A stretch of DNA of 64,000 nucleotides. Source: Akebia trifoliata (Eukaryota; Streptophyta; Magnoliopsida; Ranunculales; Lardizabalaceae). The position numbers and the translations under genes were made by a program. Below the pieces are notes generated by a model. It was not told the DNA's origin. It ran no database searches and was given only the letters and a program-made list of their open reading frames with translations. The stretch spans positions 21,137,021 through 21,201,020 of the forward strand of contig CM030718.1 of assembly GCA_017979445.1 (NCBI GenBank). Direction: 5' to 3'. Below are positions 11,961 through 23,210 of this stretch, in pieces (positions within the stretch are counted from its first letter, which is position 1; every line of letters begins with the position of its first letter).

Positions 11961-12396
11961 GTTGGGGTTGATGAAATGAGTGTTAAATGATAAATGGGAG
12001 GATTAATTTATAAAAGTGGAGAAAAGATAAGAAGTAAGAAAATTTAGGAGGCAAGATTTTAGAGAGAAGAAAATTGAGAGGGAAATAGAGTTTAGAGTTG
12101 GGAGGAAAAACTTTAGAGGGAAGGAAAAATTAAGAGAGAAATAGATTTTGGAATTGAGAGGAAAAACTTTAAAGAAAATGGAAAATTGAAAGGGAAATGA
12201 AGTTGAATGGAAACTAGGGGAAAAGTAGTTGGGAGAAACAAATTTAGATGAAAATTAAAAGAAATCTATTTTTAGGATTAACTAAGAATTTTAAAAATAA
12301 TTTGAGTAAAAATTATAATCTATCATTGGAGAGCTCCATATCAAATGAAATTTTTACTCAAATTTAAGAAATGATCATATGATGGAGATGCCCTAA

Positions 12397-13200
12397 AAAA
12401 AATTATAAGAGAAACATTGATAAGAGCAGTCACTATCACACACACTCTCTCTCTTAGAGTACATTTGTACTACATTAATAAAAGGTAAAAAGAGAGCAAA
12501 GTAGTACTAATAATAAAACATAACAACTATTTACTTTTACTTTTTATTAAAATATTTCCACACCGTTGTCTTTCCAGATTGTTTTTTCAACTTGGTTATA
12601 ATATACACGCCTTACATTGCTTTCTAGAAGGGCGTCTCCGCTTTAATCATTAAACTTTGATTCTATCGATGGCCTTCCTCAATCTCTCCATCCTTATTAA
12701 TTAAAAAAAATAAAATTAATTAAATTTTTTGTATTTCTTAACCAATTACTTTTTTTTTAAAGAAAATTAAATAAAAAAAAATCACCTATTGAATTTCATA
12801 TTTATAAGATAGATAAGGTTATCTCCTTGGATTGGCGGAGAATTGTGGAGTGGGTGAGGTGGTAGAAGAATACAACAAATGGCCAGTTGACAACGAAGAA
12901 AATATTTGGACATATATTAGCCTCAGTGAATAAGACTATTGCTCATTTTTTTTTTTTTTTTCAAGAAGATAATACAATAGTAGATTCTTTGGCTTTATTA
13001 GCAAAACAAAATTTCATATCCAACAACTTTCATGAATTTCTTTTATGTGTTAAAAGAGCATATCTAAGTGATTTTATTGTAAATTAATCCATTAATATAA
13101 AGGGAAAATTTTGAATTTTTTTTTTTTTTACATAAATTTTTTCTCCTTCAGATCAATCCAAGTGTATTTTAATATCTTAACTAATAATTTTAATACCTAA
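12397..13200. other. AT-rich intergenic DNA with a possible RNase H-like scrap
   Basis: Mostly AT-rich. The frame at 12887-13087 (FGHILASVNKTIAH, a phenylalanine run from a T tract, then QEDNTIVDSLALLAKQ) resembles the C-terminal RNase H segment of plant LINE-derived proteins (H..RE.N..AD.LA). That identification is weak and rests on about 30 residues. Confidence 0.3.
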
Positions 13201-13273
13201 GCCCGTCTAGCTCAGTTGGTAGAGCGCAAGGCTCTTAACCTTGTGGTCGTGGGTTCGAGCCCCACGGTGGGCG
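13201..13273 (+). tRNA. tRNA-Lys (anticodon CTT)
   Basis: A 73-nt cloverleaf: acceptor GCCCGTC pairs with GGTGGGC (two G-T pairs), D-arm GCTCAGTTGGTAGAGC, anticodon arm CAAGG-CTCTTAA-CCTTG with anticodon CTT, variable TGGTC, T-arm GTGGG-TTCGAGC-CCCAC, discriminator G. A-box and B-box (GGTTCGAGCC) promoters are intact. There is no encoded CCA, as expected for a nuclear gene, and no intron. It decodes AAG lysine codons. A T5 run follows at once, so it is probably functional, though nearby transposons mean expression is not certain. Confidence 0.95.
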
Positions 13274-13275
13274 TA

Positions 13276-13280
13276 TTTTT
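13276..13280 (+). terminator. RNA polymerase III terminator of tRNA-Lys
   Basis: TTTTT begins two bases after the discriminator base; a second TTTT follows after one G. Confidence 0.75.
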
Positions 13281-14143
13281 GTTTTCCCTTTCTTTTTCAT
13301 CAGACAATAACAGTTGCTAGCAATTTTATTTAATAATTAACAAAAAAGTAAATAGAGGATTGAGCAGACCACAGCCACAAAAGCAAATAGTACTTCATAA
13401 ATGGACACCTAGTCCTTCTCCTGCTTTACTTTATACATATGTGGGGTTTCACATCTCCTTATTTTTTTTATTTTTTAGAAAATTGTATGTAGGACACAAC
13501 CATATGTCAGCATGGGGACCATCCTCTCAAATAATGCTTCTTTGTAAATTAATGAAAAATGATTGGGGTACCATCGTTTCAATCGAGTAAAAAATAAAAA
13601 AAATTGCATTGGAGTGATCTCAAGATTGTACCTCGTATTGAACATCCCGATGTGAAAGTGTGCAGGAACCATAGATGTTTTTTTGACTCGTACCTTGACG
13701 AAAAGCATCTATCATTCCTACATAATTTCACGTTTAGATATGATATGAGGTACTACGATCTTCAAGTCACTTCAACATTATTCAAAAAAAAATATCTTGA
13801 GCTTTCTCTTGAAAATCTGTCATATTCAAGAAAATATTTTTTACTCTATAAAATTATCTTTGATCCATCATTTTAAACCTTGTCTTAACACTTTGTAGAA
13901 AATCCAACACTTTACTGCTCAAAATTCTTGTTTTTGTTACAAAAATCTGAATATTTAATTATAGGTTGAAAATGAGGGTATTTAAATCATTTTTTTTTAT
14001 AAATCTATTAACGAAGATTAAAGTCAAGGAGACATATCATCAGTTTGAAAACACAAGGTACCTCAAGTGTTCACCAAAACATGGAGGATTATACATAAAT
14101 TATCCATTTTGGAGGTATTTAATTACTCAACAAGAGAAGTCTA
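13281..14143. other. Noncoding DNA, nothing recognised
   Basis: Frames of 76-90 codons on both strands (13360-13876) show no known motif, overlap each other, and have skewed F/Y/K content. I do not call them genes. Confidence 0.4.
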
Positions 14144-14345
14144 AAACCACCCCCTTTTAATAATAAAAAGTGCATCAGCGAATCCATTGAAGATAGAATC
14201 AATGCTTCAAATGTGGGGTTCTAGTGCAAGGCCTATTACTATTAAAACCAACCCCTTTTAATAATAAAAAGTGCATTAGCGAATCCATTGAAGACAGAAT
14301 CAATGCTTCAAATGTGGGGTTCTAGTGCAAGGCCTATTACTATTC
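14144..14345. repeat. 101-bp tandem duplication
   Basis: The unit beginning 'aaaaccacccccttttaata' is repeated with only a few changes (atcagc/attagc, agatag/agacag). A third partial unit is absent. Confidence 0.9.
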
Positions 14346-14479
14346 TAATATGCAAGTTGTCATCTTTCTCTCACACTTTTAATTTATTGTTATCGAATAA
14401 TTTGTAGGGCACATTCATTATGACTACCTACAAGTTAAATAATAATATGTGTAATGATTTTGTAATTCAACCTGACAAG

Positions 14480-14650
14480 ATAACTCAAAAACTCAATTGA
14501 TGTGTACACTTTAAGAATCATAGATTTTTTTCCCTTGGGATATGTAACTATACATCCCCATAAAACATGTGCAATTGTGTATCCCAAGAGAAAAAATCTT
14601 TGGTTTTTGCACCTGGTCAATGAGTTTTGGAGTTACTCTATTAGACTGAG
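14480..14650. repeat. Fold-back (MITE-like) repeat
   Basis: The left arm 'aactcaaaaactca...agattttttt..cccttgggata' is mirrored by a right arm containing 'tatcccaagagaaaaaatct' and 'tgagttttggagtt'. This makes an imperfect stem of roughly 70 bp, and the two strands encode similar chance peptides. A related half (tgtatcccaagaaatataaa) occurs at 18500-18640 inside metallothionein intron 1. I cannot fix a target duplication. Confidence 0.55.
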
Positions 14651-17600
14651 GTACAAAATCAACACTCTAATAATATTTCTTGGTAAGACTCGAGTCCGAT
14701 AATAATATTTACTCGATCTGACTCCTCTAATGGAGATGGGAGGGGATGATGGGCTCGGGATTTAGGAGCTCTTGTGGACCCAAATACTAGATGAAATATG
14801 CGATGATAAGCATGCTTAGAGTAAAGGGGACTCTTACCTCGAAAACTAAACATGTATATTAGATTAGGCGAGCATAAAAAGAACTGTTAAGTTGGATCAT
14901 TGGTTTATAATGGCTGTGTTTGGAGACCTTATCTAAAATGTTGTAATTGTTGATGGACAACAATAGAAAGCTTCAATGACTTGGTGTCAGTCGAGATCTT
15001 TGGAATTAATTTTGTCAATAAAGCTTGATCAATGGTCAACACATCAGATCCCCTCAATCAATAAAAGTACACATATATGAGAAACTATGATCCCTAGATG
15101 TCAAAACTTAGCCCTAGTAAGAATCCCTTTGATTTGTTCATAGATCTCATTAATAATTAAAACAAACTTCTAAATTTAATATATATATGTTCAAAGGGTA
15201 ATTATAAAATCACTTCACGAATTAATAAGGATAACCCATATCATAGTCGAATTGTTATTTTATAGGGGTTAAAAGTTTTGGAATAATCTGATTTTTTGTA
15301 AGAATGATTTCTCTGATAAGTTGAAATTGATGGGGTTAGAAGTTTCGGAATTAATTGATTTTTAATGAGGTTAATTTTATTTCGAAATTTTTAATTCATA
15401 TAAGATTAAAAGAAATTGGACCATGATGTGAGTTGTTCTTATTAGAGTGTGGGTTGGCCGAATGGCATAAGATAAGGGCAAAATCATAAATTAGCCCAAC
15501 TTTTTCTAGTACCCACTGTCCAAAAGAACAAACAAGCGAAGAGACTTATGGTGTTAACTTTGTCCAACGATATCACATCAAAGGCACGCTAATTAATACC
15601 CAATTCGTCGTATTAATGATGTGTAGATGTCACCTATGAACTGTTGAGAAAGTCTTCGAAACCAGAGGAATTATTATTTGTTTACTCATGCACGCATTTC
15701 AATAAAGTAAATGGAGAACCCCAAAGTCTTCTTGGGCTCTCAACTTTAATGAGTAGCCAACCCTATTATCATCTTATAAGTGGGGCACTGATCCACTGCA
15801 CAATGAGACACAACATTATGTGTCTCGTGGGCCCGAAAAAACAGAACAAGAACAAGAACAAGATTTGATTTTTTCACCATCAAATATACATTTGAGATTG
15901 TATAGGCTACTCCATCCCATGATTTCAAAATTTGTTCGAGATCGAGAGATTATTTAACTTTTATATATCAAATTGGGTTTGACCATATTCGACTGTTATT
16001 GGAGTGGGTTATGATTTTACATATTGATATCCGATAAAACTAATTCAAAGCTTATCGAATCACTTATGGGTCTCATGATTGGTATCAATTTGACCTTGAT
16101 CCAATACGAACTCGATCCATTGACCCTATCAAGTGTAAAAACATACTATGTGAAAAAAATTAAATAATATAAAATGTGATTTGGTAAACCTTTTCGAACG
16201 TACACGATGAGACCTTTTTAATTATAAACAAAAAATTTATATATACTTTATTGCCTAGTGTATTCAATATAATGAGTTGACGAGAGTTTCTATTAATAAC
16301 GAGGACGTCCACGCATGTTTTCCTAAAAATATCGATCTTGTTAATGTGTGTCTTAAAGTGGAATAAATACACTTTGGGAATAAACATTTTGGGGTTTTTT
16401 TTAGTAAAAAATTATATTTTTTTAAGGGTCCTTTTGGTAAAAAAAATTTAATTTCTCGGGTGTAACAAATGCACTCTGACGTGTGCCCTTAGGGCACATG
16501 TTAACAAAATCCTTGAAATATTTAATTAAAATTTATTAATTTTAAATTAAGGGATCCACTAATTGCACCTCAATCTTAAAAAATTACCTCCTTTTTTTTT
16601 TGGTTTTTTTTGTTTTAAGATATTTAAATATTTATTGATCTAAGTTAAAATGATTTTCTTTATTAAGATTTGATGCGTAGGTTTAAAATCAGTGCAACTG
16701 TTGAACGGCTGGATGAAGGGTGTCCCATGTGGTCTTTTACGCCGCTGTAGCATAGAATCAATAAAGTTAAAGAACTTAGATGACGCTTTCGGTCACCCTC
16801 AATTCTCGATTTCTCCTTTCCATTGATCGCGATAAATTTTGCTTCTTTTATCCAAACCGAAAGAAATTTTCAAATACGAGATTTTTTAACCTACAACGGT
16901 GCTGGATATGAATAGTCCAACAAAGGGTTTAGATGGGATAATAAACCAAAGTTTAGGGAATCGCTAGGAAAACTTTTCAATCTTAGCAGTGCAGTTTGGA
17001 TAACTGATGTAAAACTTCGTTGGACACTAGAATTTTCTTCAAATAAAATATTCGAAAAGATCTTTGGGATTTACAACTTCGTTTAATAATTTATGCGCAT
17101 TTACTCATTTACCCAACATTCTTTATTTAAAAGAGCCGTCCTTAGTTACGTTTTATTCAGAGACCAATGGGGTAGAATGGTAATTATAGATATATATTAA
17201 AAATATTTAGATGCTCTCTTTTGTTTTGGGGTGATTTAGAAACACCGCTCCAAGTTTTGATGAATAGATGGGATACCTTGTGTTTTGAAACTTACTTGCT
17301 CTCTAGACCTTAGTCTACCTTAATAAAGTAATTAAAATGACTTCAATGCCCTCATCTTCAACTTGTAACCAAAATTTCTCTCCTTTTCTCCCTAAAATCG
17401 TTCATTTTAAATTTTCAGCGTACATATTCTAACTACCTCACTCTTCGGAACTCAGATATAAGAACCCAAGATATTTTTTTTTGGAAAATAACATATTGAG
17501 ATAGTTGGGGTTCAGAAATAATTCAGTAAGAGAAAACTTGGGAAAAGATCGACAAAATCCAGAAGTTAAGTTTTTTAAATATAAAAATGTGAACAATACG

Positions 17601-18072
17601 CATTGCATTTATTACATGGTAAAATAACACTTAAAAATATTAAAGAAAAAATTATGTAACCCAAAAAATCTTCGATTAAAACATGAATAATTGTGATTTT
17701 TTTGAAAATGACTTAGTCAATAACTATTAAAATCATGATTTAATCACAAATTTATCACTTTGGAAAGATAAGAAACCATAGAGTTTTGAATGGAAAAATT
17801 GAGGATTTCTAAATAGGTTGAAAATGATGAATTCAATGCTTAAAGATGACTAATTTTGAGAGGAGATAGATAAAGAATCTTTTGACTAGAGGTTGAATGA
17901 ATACAAGGACATTTGGCTCATTTCCATTAGTCTAATAGAAAAGACTGAGGTCAAGGGGTATGTGATAAATTTAAAAATATATCGTGCTTATCTCAAATAT
18001 TCATCAAAATGGGGCCCTTTTATATTGACCTTTATTGTGACGATAACCATCGTTCCATCTCCCTACCGACGC
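14651..18072. other. Long noncoding stretch upstream of the metallothionein gene
   Basis: No gene found. It holds a dispersed repeat (15225-15312, shared with 21985-22075) and a near-palindrome tgtgcccttagggcaca with flanking 'gttaacaaaat' (about 16483-16510) that resembles small MITE ends. T-rich tracts lie near 16390-16430 and 16590. The last few hundred bases should contain the metallothionein promoter. Confidence 0.45.
15225..15312. repeat. Dispersed repeat, copy 1
   Basis: 'aataaggataacccatatca...gttttggaataatctgattttttgt...gaatgat' corresponds to 21985-22075 ('aataaggacaatccacacca...gttttggaatgagttgattttttgt...gaatgat'). Both copies stand in direct orientation on either side of the metallothionein gene. 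Confidence 0.6.
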
Positions 18073-18080
18073 TATAAATA
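18073..18080 (+). promoter_or_regulatory. TATA box of the metallothionein gene
   Basis: tataaata in 'gacgctataaataggtgcc', 106 bp upstream of the start codon. Transcription probably begins about 30 bp further on, giving a leader of roughly 75-85 nt with a ctt-rich tract (ttctttcttcttcttcttct) before the ATG. Confidence 0.75.
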
Positions 18081-18185
18081 GGTGCCATACCCTCACCCTT
18101 TATACTCGTTCCAAAGCGTTTGGTGATTTTAATATCTTACATCTCACGTTTTTCTTTCTTCTTCTTCTTCTTAGAATTTGAGAAT

Positions 18186-19544
18186 ATGTCTTGCTGTGGA
18201 GGAAACTGTGGTTGTGGTTCTGGCTGCAAGTGCGGCAGCGGCTGTGGAGGGTAATCTTGTCATATTTCATCAACTCTCTCTCTCTCTCTCTCTCTTCTAC
18301 TTCTAATCTTTCTCTTTTTTCTCTTTTTTATTTTATTCTACGGTGTTTCAAGTTATATTTGTTGGTAATTCTTTTAAATATTTTTTTAATTCACGATAGC
18401 ATTCACCTAGGGTGGAGGATTGAAACCTTCCTCGTAAGTCATAATCCACCGATTTAATACTTAAAATATCTTCTTTGAAAAATTAATAATGATAAAATAA
18501 CTCCTCGGGAATGATAGATACATACTCCTTAAGATGTACAATTCTACATCCTCATACAAAAGTGCAGTTGTGTATCCCAAGAAATATAAATCTACGATTC
18601 TAACACATGTCAAGCCAGGGAGAATCGATTGAGTATGCCGTGTGAAGAGTTATTTTATCACGATTCTTTTAAAAAAAATTCTTGGATTATGGTTTATACT
18701 TTATACTTTATATGGTGTTGTGGGAGGGTTTCAACCCCGTGCATATAAGACCGACATAAAATTTCGTCTTCAATCTCTTGTCAAAATCGTTTTTTTTTTT
18801 TCAAAAATCCATGGTGTTTTTGCCAAAATAAACAAGAATTTTGTTAACGCGTGTCGGCACATGTTATAGTGCATAAAATATACTTTTGGATTTGATATTT
18901 ATACCGAAATTGCACTCATATTTTTTTTTTATATATATCAAAAGTGTCCTATCATACATATTCTTAAGGTGTATTTAATGCACTTTTAACATATAAGACA
19001 TTCATTAATAAGATCTAACAAACAAAGGGTTCCTTGTTAATCTATCTGATTACCTTAAAGATTAAAGATCTCGAATTATTTCGATTTTAAAGGCAAAAAC
19101 AGTTTAAAGATTATTAGGGTATTTTGATCATTTTATTAGTCTCATGTGAAAAATTCAGGGCCAATCCTGTTTGAATTACTTGTATTTCAATTTATTTTTA
19201 TATATTAATAATAGGGGTTACAAATCTCCAATTTTTTTTTAATTATTTTGATTTGATCTCTTGCAGATGCAAGATGTACCCAGACTTGTCTGTTGAGAGG
19301 ACCAGCACAGAGACCATGATCCTTGGGGTTGCACCAAAGAAGGCGTACGTGTCATCAATCATACCAAATATTTATATTAAAAATATTAAATTAATCTAAT
19401 TATAAAACCCAGAGATTTACAAAGTAAATTAATTGGTTTTGATGGTACAGATACTTTGAGGGTTCTGAGATGAGCGTAGGAGCAGAGAATGATGGCTGCA
19501 AGTGCGGAGCAAGCTGCACCTGTGACCCTTGTACCTGCAAATGA
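18186..19544 (+). CDS. MT2: Type 2 plant metallothionein (three exons)
   Basis: Exons 18186-18250, 19267-19344 and 19451-19544 join in frame to a 78-residue cysteine-rich protein. Introns follow GT-AG (gtaatc...ttgcag; gtacgt...tacag). The N-terminal domain starts [11 protein letters not shown] and has eight Cys in CC, CxC and CxxC patterns (3, 4, 8, 10, 14, 16, 20, 23). A Cys-free spacer of about 40 residues (KMYPDLS..., ILGVAPKK) follows, then a six-Cys tail in three CxC pairs or near-pairs (64, 66, 70, 72, 75, 77) ending CTCDPCTCK. This is the type 2 signature, and the length is normal for the family. Such proteins bind Cu and Zn through thiolate clusters in the cytosol and buffer metals and oxidants. 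The ATG is the first after the TATA box. Intron 1 (1016 bp) is long, with a (CT)n tract and a MITE-like fragment. No defect is visible, so it is probably functional. Confidence 0.95.
18271..18297. repeat. (CT)n microsatellite in intron 1
   Basis: Run of ct dinucleotides (ctctctctctctctctctc) shortly after the 5' splice site of the metallothionein gene. Confidence 0.85.
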
Positions 19545-19686
19545 AAGACAAACGCACAGACAGACAGACTCGAAACCTATATATATATAAATAATATGAA
19601 GTATGATGAAAGTCTAAGAGTCTGTGGGGTTTATTTGAAGCTGTAGTTTGGAGGAGTCTACAGTCTAGTGAAGGTCTTAATTTAAA

Positions 19687-19692
19687 AATAAA
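19687..19692 (+). terminator. Poly(A) signal of the metallothionein gene
   Basis: AATAAA, 143 bp after the stop codon, in an AT-rich 3' leader-like region followed by T-rich sequence. It is the best candidate near-upstream element. Confidence 0.6.
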
Positions 19693-19759
19693 GTTATCAT
19701 GGCTTCTACAATTTCTTACTTTGTGGGCTTTGTTGTTGGCTGTGGCTGCTTATTAGTGT

Positions 19760-21400
19760 ATTTGTCTTCTTTTCTTGTTTAAAAAAATAAAAAAATATTA
19801 GTAACTGGTGTGGTTTCGCAGTCTCTGTGTGTGCAGTGGTGGTTGAAGAGAAGACTTTTTACTCCTTATTGTTTTGTTTTATTCTCAATCTTCAATGTTG
19901 TGCTATTTTGGAGATGAGTCCACCTAGCTACCCTTACTAAGTTAATAAGGATTTCACTCTCACGGGTCTTTGGCTCATTTTGTGGCATCTAAAAACATGA
20001 TCCAAGAAATTTTTTTATGAACTTCAGAGGGGGAAAAAAAAAAAAAAGAGATTTGTCCATTATACCTAAGTGTTGCATTTTATTACAAAAACTTTCTTGG
20101 GAATTGTGACAATGTACTTCAACATGAGTGTTTCCCACCAAATCTTACTTTATCAAGTTTGTCACCCTACAAACATATAGAGGGATCCACATAATAGAAA
20201 CATACCTTGTTGTGGCATTCAAAATCATAATTGAATGTCACAGGGTTATAGAGGATAAAATTCTAAGAATGTAAAAAAAAAAAAAGGAGTTATATGTTAC
20301 TATTGAATATTAGTTTTATATTTGGTAGTTTAGTAGTCATCTAAAGTTTAGTAGTCATCTAAGCTCAAAAAGGATTCTTTTTATAATTTTATTCTTTTGG
20401 ATTTGAGTTTTTTCATGAAATTTAGAGGATTATAGTGTTAGATTGTCAATTTGATAATTCATGTAGGCCCAACAACTCTTAGTAAAATTTCAAATCTAAG
20501 TTAATCATGCTAGTCTGATTCATAAAGTATGGTTTGTTTCAAGCTCAAAAGAAATTGATTTTTGATTTTTGATTTTTTTTTTTTATCTGAATTTTTTAAA
20601 GAAACTTATGTGGTGTTGGATTGCTTTTGTGATAATTCATTTGAACAAAATGACCTTAATAAGGCTAAAAAGCTTGGTAAGGAATAGGTTTCCCTTTGGA
20701 GATTCGATCATATAGATCATAATCATAAAATTCTCTGAATTTAAAAAAGAAATTGCATAAAATGATGAGTTGCCCTTGCCTTACTAACTTAATGAGGATT
20801 TCACCCTTACTAATGGTCCTTGGGCTCATCTCTTGGCATCCAAAAACATGATTTGATGATTCAAGGTCGTAGAGGACAAAATTCTATGAATTTTGAAAAA
20901 AAAAAAAAATCCAAAAATAGTTATTTTTCACCGTCGATTTCAATTTTAAGTTTGAGTGTTATGTGGAAGTTCGGTAGCCGTCTATTTTCAAAACTTCATA
21001 TCTAGTTCAAAAGAAAAAAATAAATTGAAATTTCTTTTATTAGAATTTTTCGATGAAACTTAAAGGGTTGTGGTTTTTGATTTCTGATATGATAATTCAT
21101 TTGAGCTATAGTAATGATAAATAAAAAAAAAAACGACCTTTAGTAAGGCTCAAAATCTTACTAAAATGATCTCCAAATTAAAGGATTTTTTTTGTTAGAT
21201 TTCAAAAAATCCCAGATTGGTCAATCATGCGACCCCACATGCATCCAAATTATAAAATTTCGATTAATGATATGGTATTATGTGAAATCAATCATCCAGG
21301 ATTTTGTGAAATCGTAGAGTGATTTTTCTGTGAGCAAATCTTATATAAGGTAATCAATTAGACAAAATTTGAGAATTAATATAATTAACAATTTATTGAT
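19760..21400. repeat. Noncoding region with degenerate repeated segments
   Basis: A block with 'cttactaagttaataaggatttcac...ggctcattttgtggcatc..aaaacatgat' at about 19935-20005 recurs at about 20780-20850. 'atagaggataaaattcta(t/a)gaat' occurs at about 20250 and 20870. Copies are diverged and separated by about 0.6-0.85 kb. No gene is seen. Confidence 0.5.
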
Positions 21401-21490
21401 ATATATATATGAGATGCGGTTAGATGGACCAAAGGACCATCCATCTCTATGGATCACTTGTTAACGTGACGTCCAAATACACCATCGGGG

Positions 21491-21576
21491 GCCATATGTA
21501 TGTAGAGTTTTCGTGTAAGTCTTATAATAATGTGCCATATGTACCTAGAGATTTCGTGTAAGTCTTATAATAACGT
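21491..21576. repeat. 43-bp tandem duplication
   Basis: 'gccatatgtatgtagagttt...gtaagtcttataataatgt' is followed at once by 'gccatatgtacctagagatt...gtaagtcttataataacgt'. Confidence 0.8.
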
Positions 21577-21984
21577 GCATGAGATGCATTATACCAATGC
21601 TAGAATTGCATCCAATAGGATTAATTAGATTTAAATTGAATTAATTGATTTGCTTCCCATATTTGAAGATCTTTTGAATCTATATAAAAGTAATGGGATA
21701 AAGTAATCATTATCTGAGAATATCAATAAATTTCAATTTCTTCCATTACAGATGCTTCAAGTTAGGATTAATTTGGGGTTTTACCCATTGTTGTCACATG
21801 TTTGCAACATCATCCACAGTGCACGGTACTCTCAAGGTTTTCATAGTGCACATCCTTGACCATTGGCTTGTCAATGTCCCAATCAAGGTCGACACACGAT
21901 CCCACATGGCATTCAACTGACATTATTTTGTAGTTTGTCAAAAAGGCATACGTCTTACTGGGATAATTATAAAAGCACACCACA

Positions 21985-22075
21985 ATTTAATAAGGACAAT
22001 CCACACCATAGCCTAATTGTTTTTTCTTATATGAGTTAAGAGTTTTGGAATGAGTTGATTTTTTGTGAGAATGAT
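21985..22075. repeat. Dispersed repeat, copy 2
   Basis: Direct partner of 15225-15312 (see there), diverged by roughly a fifth of positions by eye. Family unknown. Confidence 0.6.
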
Positions 22076-22269
22076 CATTATATTGGGGAGATCATTCTCA
22101 CCAAAAATCATCTTGAAATTACTATAATAAATACCTAGAGGGGTGGGGTTTGAAATAATATTTTCTACCAATATTTAAAAATCAAAACACTTAATGTCTA
22201 ATTCAAGCAATCATACCATACATTCAATCAGATTTTGTAGAATTAAAATAGAATAAAGTTTTAAAGAAA

Positions 22270-23029
22270 ATCAAACCATAAAAGAAACAAAGATTTTATA
22301 CTGGTTGGACGAGCTCGATCTATATTCCACTCTTGAAAAGTTCAGTTACTTGAGCTGATGTCTTTTTTTCAATGCTTTCAGATTGCAACTGCTTACAAAC
22401 AAGAGCGAGTATACCGCCGCGACACAATGCTTAGGACTTTCACCCAATTCGTTCTTAGATTTCTCAACAAGAAATCTCTGTGAAAAATAAAAATGAAATG
22501 GAACAACTATCACTCTCTTTCTCTCTTTAACTCAAAATGTTACTAAATAGATCAGAGGAGAAGAAATAAAACCCAAGAGCTATCTCAGATATTAATTCTA
22601 CTTTGCTTGATGATCTTATCTTGAAAGAACTCTTCTATATAGAAGAAAAAAGAGATTAGGGTCAAAGAAAAATCCTAATAGATAAGTACATGACTCTAGA
22701 AAGAGTCAAGAATTTTAATAATAACCAAAGACCAAGTCTTTCTCAGAAAAGTAATCATTAAAAACAAAATCTAAAGGAATTGCGTGGACTGAAATATTAT
22801 TGGTGCTCGGTCGACCAAACAAATCTAGTTCGACCGAGTGATAAAACTTACAAGCTCTGAGACTTTTGAGTTCGGTCGATCGAATGGACTCGGTCACCCG
22901 AGTGAGCATAAATGAAGGTACCCAAGTTTCGGGTTTGGTCAACTGAAGGAGCTTGGTCAACCAAATGAGAAGAATGGGAAGGTCTAAAAGTTTTAGGTTC
23001 GGTCGATAATGCATTGGTCGATTGAAAAA
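22270..23029. other. Unassigned repeat-like DNA with clustered GGTCGACC-type motifs
   Basis: Between 22800 and 23015 the motifs ggtcgacca, ttcgaccga, ggtcgatcga, ggtcacccga, ggtcaactga, ggtcaacca and ggtcgattg recur about every 15-60 bp. The first part (22281-22480) contains 'ttatactggttggacgagct' and 'caacaagaaatctctgtg', which look like retrotransposon sequence, but I cannot name the family. No coding frame is credible. Confidence 0.45.
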
Positions 23030-23210
23030 TGTTGTGTTGTTTTATTGTTGATAGGTGTCTTTTATATACAAATACAAAATATCTCCAGATCCTTAGATTG
23101 TAACAGATGGAGATAAATTAATAAAAAATAAAATACAATAAAATAAAGAAATAAAAAAGATAGAAATTGTTGACTTCAACACTACACACGTGGAGTGTAT
23201 ATCTAATACA
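23030..23210 (-). mobile_element. Copia 3' LTR (minus strand)
   Basis: On the minus strand TGTATTAGATATACAC follows directly after the polypurine run CTTGAGGGGG (23211-23220), the usual copia arrangement. It contains 'tatataaaagacacc' and probably ends near 23030 (...CAACACAACA), giving about 181 bp. The outer end is less certain because no target duplication was identified. Confidence 0.6.

Larger units (their letters stand above)
8389..12393. mobile_element. Degenerate PIF/Harbinger transposon, split by a solo LTR
   Basis: Left end GGCCATCTACACC and right end GATGGAGATGCCC are imperfect inverted repeats (10 of 13 pairs). Both are flanked by TAA (8386-8388, 12394-12396), the 3-bp duplication typical of PIF/Harbinger. 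Subterminal 'actcaaatt/aatttgagt' motifs also mirror each other (8430-8530, 12300-12360). Inside are remnants of the two proteins of the family, a Myb/SANT-like protein (+) and an ALP1-like transposase (-), arranged convergently. A family B solo LTR at 8625-10594 interrupts it. Without that LTR the element is about 2 kb and lacks most of the DDE domain, so it is non-autonomous. Confidence 0.75.

Noticed and set aside
13360..13876. Frames of 76-90 codons on both strands after the tRNA
   Set aside because: Overlapping opposite-strand frames without motifs, splice context or homologous features.
15446..15475. tRNA-like word 'gttggccgaatggcataaga'
   Set aside because: Resembles a D-arm of tRNA-Leu/Ser but no anticodon or T-arm follows.
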